A stretch of 51,280 nucleotides of DNA from Candidatus Avirikenella pullistercoris. GTDB lineage: Bacteria > Bacteroidota > Bacteroidia > Bacteroidales > Rikenellaceae. The DNA lies in the NCBI GenBank assembly GCA_018710935.1, contig DVIX01000020.1, positions 1 to 51,280 on the forward strand, given 5' to 3'. A program made the translations under genes and the position numbers. A model generated the notes under the pieces. That model made no database searches and was not told where the DNA came from. It worked only from the letters and a program-made list of their open reading frames with translations. The first letter of the stretch is position 1; each line of letters starts with the position of its first letter. Shown one piece after another: positions 43,609 through 51,280 of the stretch.

Positions 43609-44499
43609 ATGAGCGTTAAAAATAAACCGAAAGGATTGGGACGCGGACTGAATGCGATTTTTGATGTAGGGGATATTGTGGTTAAAAATGATTTCGCTGC
43701 AAATAGTTCGATAGATGAAATCGAGTTGTCCAAAATTATTCCGAATCCGAATCAGCCTCGTACGATGTTCGATGAGGAACAGATTAGCGAATTGGCGGAG
43801 TCGATTCGTTCTTTGGGGTTAGTACAGCCTTTGACTCTTCGAAAGGAAGATAACGGAACATATACCATTATTTCGGGAGAGCGGCGTTACAGAGCATCTA
43901 AAAAGGCAGGATTGGAACGTGTCCCGGCATATATTCGTACGGTAGATGACAATACTATGTTGGAAATGGCGCTTGTGGAAAATATTCAGCGTCAGGATTT
44001 GAATGCCATAGAGATTGCGTTTAGTTTGCAACGCCTTATGGAGGAGTGTAATATTACGCAGGAAGCATTGGCAGACAGAGTAGGGAAGAAAAGATCTACG
44101 GTATCGAACTATATTCGGTTATTGAAGTTGCCGGCAGAAATACAATTGGCTTTACAGAATGATATAATATCGATGGGGCATGCAAAGGCATTGATTAATA
44201 TCGAATCCAAAGCGAAGCAGGTTTCTTTGTTAAAGCGGATTGTAAAGCATAATCTTTCCGTACGTCAGACGGAAGAAGCGGTAAAGGCACTTTCATCGCA
44301 GGTGAAGAAAGAAAAGCCGATGGTCGATGAAGAGTACCCGGAAAGTTATACACGTTTAGTAGAACATTTGGAAAAGTTTTTTAATCAGGAAATCAGTATT
44401 AAAAAAGGGCCTAAAGGAGACGGTAAGATTGTGATAGGGTTTCACGATGATGCCGAAATAGAAAAAATATTGTCCAAATTCGAGCATTTGACGGAATAA
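43609..44499 (+). CDS. parB: Chromosome-partitioning protein ParB (Spo0J)
   Basis: Binds parS sites, spreads on DNA as a CTP-dependent clamp, and partners ParA. The 296-residue protein has the N-terminal GLGRGLNAIF, the CTP-binding blocks PNPNQPRTMFDEE and ISGERRYRASKKAG, VENIQRQDLNAIE, the helix-turn-helix TQEALADRVGKKRSTVSNYIRLL, and a C-terminal dimer domain. No parS-like site was noticed in the window. Confidence 0.96.
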   Translation: MSVKNKPKGLGRGLNAIFDVGDIVVKNDFAANSSIDEIELSKIIPNPNQPRTMFDEEQISELAESIRSLGLVQPLTLRKEDNGTYTIISGERRYRASKKAGLERVPAYIRTVDDNTMLEMALVENIQRQDLNAIEIAFSLQRLMEECNITQEALADRVGKKRSTVSNYIRLLKLPAEIQLALQNDIISMGHAKALINIESKAKQVSLLKRIVKHNLSVRQTEEAVKALSSQVKKEKPMVDEEYPESYTRLVEHLEKFFNQEISIKKGPKGDGKIVIGFHDDAEIEKILSKFEHLTE

Positions 44500-44568
44500 A
44501 TATCGTCGGATGCCGTTTGTCAGAAAATGTATTTTATCCGGTTTTAATTTAAAGAGTTGGAATAAGGA

Positions 44569-45771
44569 ATGGCATTGCGGAATCAAGGCATTTATTTTAT
44601 ATTGGTTGCGGCATTTATGATGCCTTTCTGTGCTTCCGGATACGGAAAAGGGAATGGAAATGTTTGGAATTTATTGCAGGACAGTATAAAAACGGTAATA
44701 GATACATCGAATATAATTCAGGGTAATCTGGAATTTGAGCAACCTGTTGGGGTTGATTCGGCATTATTGTTAACGGGAGATTCGGTTTCTGGCGTTTCTG
44801 ATTCGTTAAAAAAATATGTTCCTGATACCTTGGTCGTAAAAGGAGGAGTTTTGCCCCTTGTTCAGGAAAAGTTTTTGGAGAAAAGGGCATTGGTGAATGC
44901 AGATACGTTGCCGCTTAATGAGGTAAATGTGGAAAAGCCGATGTCTGCCATTGCAAGTGAACGGTCGAAATTGTTTAAAGACACCCTTTCTTTCGGTACT
45001 GTTTCAGGTGTTTCTTTTGCAGTGCCGGGGTTCGGGCAAATATATAATAAACAATATTGGAAATTACCTATTTTGTATGGGGGGGTGGCTGGTTTTACCA
45101 CTTTGGCCGTACATGCGGGGAAACAGTATAAAAGCTATAATAACCGGTATAATCTTGCCATTCAGAATCAGGCGGGGCAGGATGAAATAGATGCATTACA
45201 CCGAAAAGTAAATAATTACAAGACGCAACGTACATTATATATAACGGGAGCTGCACTGACCTATCTTTATTTTGTAGGTGATGCGGCATTGAACTATAAA
45301 GGGGTAGTACATAATACCCGTAAAGCGACTGTCTTGTCGGCGATTTTTCCCGGTGCAGGGCAGATTTATAATAAAAGTTATTGGAAATTGCCGATTGTAT
45401 ATGGCGGATTGATAACATTCGCTTATGTTATAGATTATAATAACAGGGGGTACCAACGTTTTAAAAAGGCGTATAATACATTGACAGATGGTGATGATAC
45501 TACTGTAGATGAATTCGGTGGTCGTTATTCTGCATCTACCATACGAAATACTCGGGATTCATATCGTAGGTATCGGGATTTGGGGATTATTATGATGAGT
45601 GCATTTTATTTGTTGAATATAATTGATGCGCATGTGGATGCTTATCTGCGCAAGTATGATGTGTCGGATGACCTTGCTTTACGGGTAGAGCCTTCTTTAC
45701 AGGAAGGGCCTGTTTTGACGAAAAGGCCGAGTAGTAATTTAGTGGGAATGTCATTGAAATTGAATTTTTAA
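44569..45771 (+). CDS. DUF5683 domain-containing protein
   Basis: A 400-residue envelope protein with a hydrophobic N-terminal signal (about 6-24). It has two copies of one motif: PGFGQIYNKQYWKLPILYGG (153-172) and PGAGQIYNKSYWKLPIVYGG (261-280), each followed by hydrophobic stretches likely to cross or lie in the membrane. Two short polar regions separate them. The family is conserved after parAB in Bacteroidales but its function is unknown. Residues 25-140 look disordered. Confidence 0.9.
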   Translation: MALRNQGIYFILVAAFMMPFCASGYGKGNGNVWNLLQDSIKTVIDTSNIIQGNLEFEQPVGVDSALLLTGDSVSGVSDSLKKYVPDTLVVKGGVLPLVQEKFLEKRALVNADTLPLNEVNVEKPMSAIASERSKLFKDTLSFGTVSGVSFAVPGFGQIYNKQYWKLPILYGGVAGFTTLAVHAGKQYKSYNNRYNLAIQNQAGQDEIDALHRKVNNYKTQRTLYITGAALTYLYFVGDAALNYKGVVHNTRKATVLSAIFPGAGQIYNKSYWKLPIVYGGLITFAYVIDYNNRGYQRFKKAYNTLTDGDDTTVDEFGGRYSASTIRNTRDSYRRYRDLGIIMMSAFYLLNIIDAHVDAYLRKYDVSDDLALRVEPSLQEGPVLTKRPSSNLVGMSLKLNF

Positions 45772-45903
45772 TTAATAATGTTAGGAAAAAAAGAGTTATT
45801 TGCTTTTTTTTGTTAACTTTATAAGTTAAAATATCTGAAAATATAAAGGTTATAATAAAGCTGTTAAGAGTCGGATTTAATCGTTGAAAACAAATTTATA
45901 CGC

Positions 45904-47226
45904 ATGAAAAATAGTTTTGTCCATCTGGTTATTTGTTTGTTATTTTTTACGGTTCCATTTTTTGGAAAAGCATTGCCTTTACCGGATGATGACGATAAAT
46001 ACGGTTTAATACAGATTAACGGAGAGGCGGAACAATACGATAGTTTGTTATCGGAGTGGTATGAAAATAATATTTCCGAATCTTATGAACGATTTGTCAA
46101 TGATTTTATCGATATCGACTTGGATACTGCCTACAATCCGAAAGAGGCTTTGCCGGATTCGATATATGAGATGCGTTTGAAGATGTTGGCTTCAGCGATT
46201 CAATTACCGTATAATCCTGTTGTAAAACAGTACATCATGCGTTATACGATTGCATATCGCAGCATGATGAGCCGTTTGTTAGGATTAGCTCAATATTATA
46301 TGCCTATTTTTGAACAGGAGTTAGATTTACAAGGATTGCCCGAAGAGTTGAAAATCATGCCGGTTATCGAATCGTTGTTGAATCCGAAGGCGGTTTCTCC
46401 GGTAGGAGCAGGAGGGCTTTGGCAATTTATGGTACGTACCGGAAAATATTACGGGTTGGAATATAACTCTTTCGTAGATGAGCGTTTCGATCCTGTAAAA
46501 TCTACGAAAGCGGCTTGCCAGTTAGTTAAGGATTATTATAAAATATATGGGGATTGGACTTTGGTGATTGCTGCGTATAATTGCGGTCCGGGGAATGTGA
46601 ATAAAGCGATTAAGCGGGTCCCCAACGCTAAAACTTACTGGGATATATATGAGTATCTTCCTCGTGAAACGAGAGGGCATATTCCTTCTTTTATAGCAAT
46701 GACATATGCTTATACTTTTCATAAGGCGCATGGAATAGAGCCGGTTTCTCCTCCTCATCCTATTGTTACGGATACATTGCAGTTGCACAGGATGCTTCAT
46801 TTTGAACAAATTTCATCGACTATTGATTTGCCGATACAGGTAATTCGGGATTTGAATCCTCAATATAAGATGGATATCGTTCCTGCAGTCGAGAAAGAGT
46901 ATTCGTTGATATTGCCGGTATCTGCTATTTCTTCTTTCATTGAGAAAGAAAATGAGATTTATGCAAAAGATACCATATATCTGAAAAAATATCTGGCGAT
47001 AGATTCGAGGGCTGCTTTGATTACGGAAGCGAACCGTATGGCTGCTACTCGTTCTTCCGGTGCCTCGGGAACAGCTACAGGAAACCGTTATAAGGTAAAA
47101 AGCGGGGATAATTTAGGAGCTATTGCAGCCAGATATAAGGTTACTGTAAAACAGCTTATGCAGTGGAACGGTATTTCCGATCCTCGTAAGTTAAGGGCAG
47201 GACAAACTTTGATTATTAAAAAATAG
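45904..47226 (+). CDS. Lytic transglycosylase with LysM domain (MltD-like)
   Basis: Cuts peptidoglycan glycan strands in the periplasm. The 440-residue protein has a signal peptide (about 1-24), an SLT domain with the catalytic glutamate in MPVIESLLNPKAVSP (E156), GAGGLWQFM and AAYNCGPGNVNKAI, and one LysM repeat at the C-terminus (YKVKSGDNLGAIAARYKV). E. coli MltD has two LysM repeats. It is the fourth gene of the parA-parB-DUF5683 group, an order common in the phylum. Confidence 0.93.
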   Translation: MKNSFVHLVICLLFFTVPFFGKALPLPDDDDKYGLIQINGEAEQYDSLLSEWYENNISESYERFVNDFIDIDLDTAYNPKEALPDSIYEMRLKMLASAIQLPYNPVVKQYIMRYTIAYRSMMSRLLGLAQYYMPIFEQELDLQGLPEELKIMPVIESLLNPKAVSPVGAGGLWQFMVRTGKYYGLEYNSFVDERFDPVKSTKAACQLVKDYYKIYGDWTLVIAAYNCGPGNVNKAIKRVPNAKTYWDIYEYLPRETRGHIPSFIAMTYAYTFHKAHGIEPVSPPHPIVTDTLQLHRMLHFEQISSTIDLPIQVIRDLNPQYKMDIVPAVEKEYSLILPVSAISSFIEKENEIYAKDTIYLKKYLAIDSRAALITEANRMAATRSSGASGTATGNRYKVKSGDNLGAIAARYKVTVKQLMQWNGISDPRKLRAGQTLIIKK

Positions 47227-47244
47227 AGGATAAGGGAGATTAAT

Positions 47245-48228
47245 ATGGCTGATTCGGGGACGAAACAGATATTACTGAAAGATATTGATACGCGGGATTT
47301 TTATGGAGTGAAAAATGGGAATATCAACCGAATAAGGGAGAAATTTCCTTTATTGAAAATTACCATGCGGGGAGAACGGCTTACGATAGCCGGAGCGGAT
47401 AAAGAAATATTTCGTTTTGAGGAACGGCTTTCCGAATTGGTGGATTATTACAAACGTTACGGGCATATTTCTCCTCAGGTTATAGATCAAGTATTCGATG
47501 CGGTTTCCCTAAATACCATAAAAGGAATCGTTAAAGAACAGAATGAAGAGATAGCGGACGACAAAGATGTTATCGTTTATGGCAATTCAGGTAATATCAT
47601 AAGGGCACGTACGCCTAACCAACGTAAAATGGTATCCTTATATAAGGATAATGACCTTATATTCGCTATCGGGCCTGCGGGAAGCGGGAAAACTTATACG
47701 GCAATAGCATTGGCTGTCCGGGCGTTGAAGAACAAGGAGGTAAAGCGTATTATTTTGACTCGTCCTGCAGTAGAGGCGGGGGAGAAATTGGGTTTCCTTC
47801 CCGGAGATATGAAAGAAAAATTGGATCCGTATTTACAGCCTTTGTATGATGCGTTGCATGATATGATGCCTCAGAAAAAACTTATCCAATGTATCGAAGA
47901 GGGAGTGGTTCAGATTGCTCCTTTGGCATATATGCGGGGACGCACTCTCGATAATGCTTTTGTGATTTTGGACGAGGCGCAGAATACGACTGTGTCGCAG
48001 TTGAAAATGTTCCTTACCCGTATGGGAAATAATGCGAAATTTATTGTTACGGGCGATGCTACCCAGGTCGATTTGCCGCGTACGGCCGATTCGGGGCTTC
48101 TACATACGGTTGAGTTGCTCAAGGGGATAAAAGGCATTGCCATAGTGGAAATGGATTCAAAAGATATTGTCCGCCATGCTTTGGTAAAACATATTGTAGG
48201 AGCATTCGAACGAAGAAATATATATTAA
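47245..48228 (+). CDS. PhoH family protein
   Basis: A 327-residue PhoH-like ATPase, likely acting on RNA. The N-terminal 110 residues include a KH-like region ([17 protein letters not shown]), followed by the P-loop GPAGSGKT (143-150), Walker [10 protein letters not shown] and [10 protein letters not shown]. The family is linked to RNA turnover and ribosome-related work in other bacteria. It lies 18 bp after the transglycosylase and 23 bp before purC. Confidence 0.94.
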   Translation: MADSGTKQILLKDIDTRDFYGVKNGNINRIREKFPLLKITMRGERLTIAGADKEIFRFEERLSELVDYYKRYGHISPQVIDQVFDAVSLNTIKGIVKEQNEEIADDKDVIVYGNSGNIIRARTPNQRKMVSLYKDNDLIFAIGPAGSGKTYTAIALAVRALKNKEVKRIILTRPAVEAGEKLGFLPGDMKEKLDPYLQPLYDALHDMMPQKKLIQCIEEGVVQIAPLAYMRGRTLDNAFVILDEAQNTTVSQLKMFLTRMGNNAKFIVTGDATQVDLPRTADSGLLHTVELLKGIKGIAIVEMDSKDIVRHALVKHIVGAFERRNIY

Positions 48229-48251
48229 GCAATTTAAATATTTATAGAGTT

Positions 48252-49202
48252 ATGGAAAAGGCTTTAACGAAAACAAACTTTCATTTTGATGGGCAGACGA
48301 GCCTGTATGAAGGGAAGGTACGCGATGTCTATAATATTAAAAACGAGTATCTTGTAATGGTCGTTTCCGACCGTATTTCTGCTTTTGATGTTGTCTTGCC
48401 GAAAGGAATACCATATAAAGGTCAGGTATTGAATCAGATTGCGTCTAAATTTTTGGATGCGACACTCGATATTTGTCCGAACTGGAAAATTGCATGTCCG
48501 GACCCGATGGTAACGGTGGGACATCGTTGCGAACCTTTTGCCGTAGAGATGATAGTCCGTGCTTATTTGACCGGAAGTTCATGGAGGGATTATAAAGCCG
48601 GAGCAAGAGAGATATGCGGGGTGCCTATTCCTGACGGAATGCGTGAACATCAACGTTTTGAAAAACCGATAATTACTCCTACTACTAAGGCGGAACAGGG
48701 AGAACATGATGCGAATATCTCGAAAGAAGAGATTATAAAGAAAGGGCTCGTATCCAAAGAAGATTATGAGATTCTTGAAAAGTATGCTCTCGAACTTTTT
48801 GCCCGAGGAACGGAAATGGCTGCCAAACAAGGATTGATACTTGTAGATACGAAATATGAATTCGGGAAAAAAGATGGTAAGATATACCTTATTGATGAGA
48901 TACATACGCCTGATAGTTCCCGTTATTTTTATGCAGATGGTTATCAGGAACGTTTTGAAAAAGGGGAACCGCAACGACAGTTGTCAAAAGAGTTTGTTCG
49001 TGAATGGTTGATGGAAAATGGTTTTCAGGGGAAAGCAGGACAACAGGTTCCGGAGATGACAGATGAGTTCGTACAAAGCGTGAGCGACCGTTATATCGAG
49101 TTGTATGAGAAAATAACAGGGGAAAAATTTGTGAAGGAAACAAGTTCCGATATTATGGAGCGTATCGAAGGAAATGTTAAAAATATGCTAGCGAGACTTT
49201 AG
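48252..49202 (+). CDS. purC: SAICAR synthase
   Basis: Phosphoribosylaminoimidazole-succinocarboxamide synthase, step 8 of purine synthesis (step 7 by some counts). The 316-residue protein has [39 protein letters not shown], and LVDTKYEFG with [12 protein letters not shown]. The length is that of the longer form known from yeast and Bacteroidetes rather than the E. coli 237-residue form. It is the end of the plus-strand unit and converges on a purF-like gene. Confidence 0.96.
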   Translation: MEKALTKTNFHFDGQTSLYEGKVRDVYNIKNEYLVMVVSDRISAFDVVLPKGIPYKGQVLNQIASKFLDATLDICPNWKIACPDPMVTVGHRCEPFAVEMIVRAYLTGSSWRDYKAGAREICGVPIPDGMREHQRFEKPIITPTTKAEQGEHDANISKEEIIKKGLVSKEDYEILEKYALELFARGTEMAAKQGLILVDTKYEFGKKDGKIYLIDEIHTPDSSRYFYADGYQERFEKGEPQRQLSKEFVREWLMENGFQGKAGQQVPEMTDEFVQSVSDRYIELYEKITGEKFVKETSSDIMERIEGNVKNMLARL

Positions 49203-49219
49203 TATTGTCGGCGGAATAT

Positions 49220-49252
49220 AAAAGCGGATAAATATATAATTTATCCGCTTTT
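49220..49252. terminator. Bidirectional terminator between purC and the purF-like gene
   Basis: AAAAGCGGATAAAT (49220-49233) pairs with ATTTATCCGCTTTT (49239-49252) around ATATA. A and T runs serve both directions. It fills the 61-bp space between the two convergent stops. Confidence 0.9.
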
Positions 49253-49263
49253 ATTGTAAAAGA

Positions 49264-51144
49264 TTATAATCTTTTGTTGGTGCCTTCATAGTATTGGATG
49301 AAAGCATGATTTACCAGCCGGTTCCCTCCGGGAGTGGGGTAATTTCCTGAAAAGTACCAATCGCCGGTGTGGTCGGGGCAGGCTTTATGGAGATTTTCGA
49401 TGCTCTGGTAGACTACTTCTACTTTGCAGGGACACTCTTTCGGGGTTACTAATTGGGAGATTTTATCGGCTATTTCTTTATCGCTGAAAGGGGCATATAT
49501 CTCTTTGACATAGTTTACGATTTTTTCTTTGGGAAGAGATTCCTGAGCTTTACTTTTGGCATATACTTCGTCGATTACATGTTTCATACCCCGTTCTTTA
49601 AGCAGTTCAATGGCGGCATTGAAAGCAATAAATTCTCCCATTCGTGACATATCGATTCCATAACAATCCGGATAGCGAACTTGGGGAGAGGAGGAAACGA
49701 TAACGATTTTTTTAGGTTTTTGCCGGCTTAGAATAGATATAATGCTTTTTTTCAATGTTGTACCCCGAACAATACTGTCATCGATAACAACAATCGAATC
49801 GATGCCTTGGGTTACCGTTCCGTAAGTAATATCGTATACATGGGCGGCGAGATCGTCCCGGTTGGAGTCTTCTGCAATGAAAGTACGGAGTTTAATATCT
49901 TTGATGGCCAGTTTTTCCGTACGGATCTTTTTCGATAATATTTTATCTATTTCTTCGCAGGATAGTGAATCTTTCCGGGAACAGACCAGATTGCTTTTAT
50001 ATATATTCAAATACTCTTCCAGCCCTTGCATCATTCCGTAATAGGCTACTTCTGCCGTATTAGGAATAAATGAAAAAACGGTATGATCCGTATCGTGATC
50101 GATGCTTTGTAGAATAGGCGTCGTTAGTAAGTAACCCAACATTTTACGTTCACGGTATATGTCTCTGTCGCTGCCTCTGGAAAAATAAATTCGTTCGAAA
50201 GAACATGCCCGGATGTCCGTTGCAGGATGTATAACGCTGATATTGGTGGAACCGTCACATTTGACAACGATACTGTTACCGGGTTTCAATTCCTGTACTT
50301 GTTCTGTTTCTACGTTGAAAACAGTTTGTAATACAGGCCTTTCGGAAGCAATGGCAACTACTTCGTCATCTTTGTAATAAAATGCGGGACGGATTCCTTT
50401 GTTGTCACGAAAAGCAAAAAGGTCTCCATTACCGGTCATTCCGGTAATAACATATCCTCCGTCCCAGATAGAGGAGGCTTCCCTTAATATCGATTCGATA
50501 TCGATATGCGTTTCTATAATCTCGTTCAGTTTCTGTCCGTGCAATCCTTTTGTTTTGTAACGGTCGTACAATTTTTCGACTTCTTGGTCGAGTAAATATC
50601 CCAGTTGTTCCAGAATGATGAATGTATCGGCATTATGTCTGGGATGTTGTCCCGAAGAAACGATATGGGCGAATATCTCATCTACATTGGTGAGATTGAA
50701 ATTTCCTGCCAGACAGAGATTTCTGCTTCGCCAATTATTTCTTCTTAAAAAAGGATGGGTATAGGATATTCCGGAACGTCCGGTAGTGCTGTAACGTAAA
50801 TGCCCCATATATAATTCTCCGATAAATGGATAATCGGTGTAAGAGGCTTGGGGCATGTGGGTTTTGAATTCATCGATGGATTGGTGCACGGAATTGAATA
50901 TTTCGCTGATGGCATTCGTACCCATGGCACGGTGCCGGAAGATATATTCTTCGCCGGGTTGTGCATTGAGTTTGACGCATGCCAATCCTGCACCTTCTTG
51001 GCCCCGGTTATGTTGTTTTTCCATTAACAGGTAGAGCTTGTTAAGCCCCCAATAAGGTGTTCCGTATTTTTCTTTGTAATAGTTGATTGGTTTGAGCAGG
51101 CGCACCATGGCTATCCCGCATTCGTGTTTGATAAAGTCGCTCAT
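49264..51144 (-). CDS. Amidophosphoribosyltransferase (PurF-like, long form)
   Basis: A class II glutamine amidotransferase joined to a phosphoribosyltransferase, as in the first step of purine synthesis. The catalytic cysteine is C9 in HECGIAMV, so eight residues must be removed. RGQEGAG, HLRYSTTG and GNFNLTN mark the glutaminase half. The PRPP site is VVIDDSIVRGTT. At 626 residues it is about 150 longer than usual PurF, with an insertion in the middle and a C-terminal extension (CPCKVEVVYQS to KRL). Bacteroidales carry such a long paralogue; whether it is the main PurF is not clear. Confidence 0.88.
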   Translation of the reverse strand: MSDFIKHECGIAMVRLLKPINYYKEKYGTPYWGLNKLYLLMEKQHNRGQEGAGLACVKLNAQPGEEYIFRHRAMGTNAISEIFNSVHQSIDEFKTHMPQASYTDYPFIGELYMGHLRYSTTGRSGISYTHPFLRRNNWRSRNLCLAGNFNLTNVDEIFAHIVSSGQHPRHNADTFIILEQLGYLLDQEVEKLYDRYKTKGLHGQKLNEIIETHIDIESILREASSIWDGGYVITGMTGNGDLFAFRDNKGIRPAFYYKDDEVVAIASERPVLQTVFNVETEQVQELKPGNSIVVKCDGSTNISVIHPATDIRACSFERIYFSRGSDRDIYRERKMLGYLLTTPILQSIDHDTDHTVFSFIPNTAEVAYYGMMQGLEEYLNIYKSNLVCSRKDSLSCEEIDKILSKKIRTEKLAIKDIKLRTFIAEDSNRDDLAAHVYDITYGTVTQGIDSIVVIDDSIVRGTTLKKSIISILSRQKPKKIVIVSSSPQVRYPDCYGIDMSRMGEFIAFNAAIELLKERGMKHVIDEVYAKSKAQESLPKEKIVNYVKEIYAPFSDKEIADKISQLVTPKECPCKVEVVYQSIENLHKACPDHTGDWYFSGNYPTPGGNRLVNHAFIQYYEGTNKRL

Positions 51145-51232
51145 AAGAAGGAAAGTTGCGTTTATGCTGTGCGCTTCCCCTTAGGATAAATGATATTGCT
51201 CCATGGGGAGCAGCTATGCAGACTCTTGCTTG

Positions 51233-51240
51233 CAAATATA
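51233..51240 (-). promoter_or_regulatory. -7 box of the purF-like gene
   Basis: On the minus strand TATATTTG matches TAnnTTTG, about 88 bp before the ATG. The leader contains a short hairpin, GCTCC-N4-GGAGC at 51198-51211. No -33 box was seen. Confidence 0.45.
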
Positions 51241-51280
51241 TTTATTTTCTGGTTTTGATAAATAAAATATATATAATAAT

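Overview
The window is a chromosomal segment of a Bacteroidales bacterium (phylum Bacteroidota). Promoters are of the Bacteroides type (-7 TAnnTTTG, sometimes with -33 TTTG), few genes have strong Shine-Dalgarno sites, the ATPase operon is the Bacteroidales V/A type with a DUF2764 gene, and parAB is followed by DUF5683 and an MltD-like transglycosylase. A gut genus near Barnesiella, Coprobacter or Odoribacter is a guess. No rRNA, tRNA, CRISPR array or intact insertion sequence was seen.

Layout. 1-8000 (minus strand): V/A-type ATPase operon transcribed E, DUF2764, A, B, D, I, K, closed by a strong terminator. 8200-10800 (minus): lipid A-type acyltransferase, inositol-monophosphatase-family gene and endonuclease IV. 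10800-11550: non-coding, with strong hairpins. 11550-18070: aminotransferase; a minus-strand dapB-lepB-OTC-comB cluster; truA plus a FAH-family hydrolase. 18200-23800: flavodiiron protein, hot-dog thioesterase, EamA transporter, DNA glycosylase, a macrodomain-like A1S_2505 protein, and GNAT acetyltransferases, one a double-domain fusion and one preceded by a DUF2867 scrap. 24000-25300: an orphan protein joining a TIR domain to an S-adenosylmethionine methyltransferase, the most unusual gene here. 25700-31250: GNAT, a radical-SAM/TIGR03915 DNA-repair pair, an MscS channel, a possible 60-residue gene and a zinc alcohol dehydrogenase.

31260-41250 is an A+T-rich island between the alcohol dehydrogenase and mnmE. 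It holds a Fic protein with an antitoxin-like N-terminus, a broken DUF262 gene, a small XRE regulator with a frame break near its end, an intact type III restriction-modification pair (mod, res), an AlbA_2/ATPase-type gene broken by three frame shifts, and 0.9 kb of gene-free DNA with palindromes. The core mod-res pair looks functional while its neighbours decay.

41250-51280 is housekeeping DNA: mnmE; divergently parA, parB, DUF5683, mltD-like, phoH and purC; then a convergent long PurF-type amidophosphoribosyltransferase. purC and purF-like share a bidirectional terminator.

Many apparent reading frames begin at upstream TTG or GTG codons. Starts were moved to downstream ATG codons where promoter, ribosome-binding site or family length called for it.
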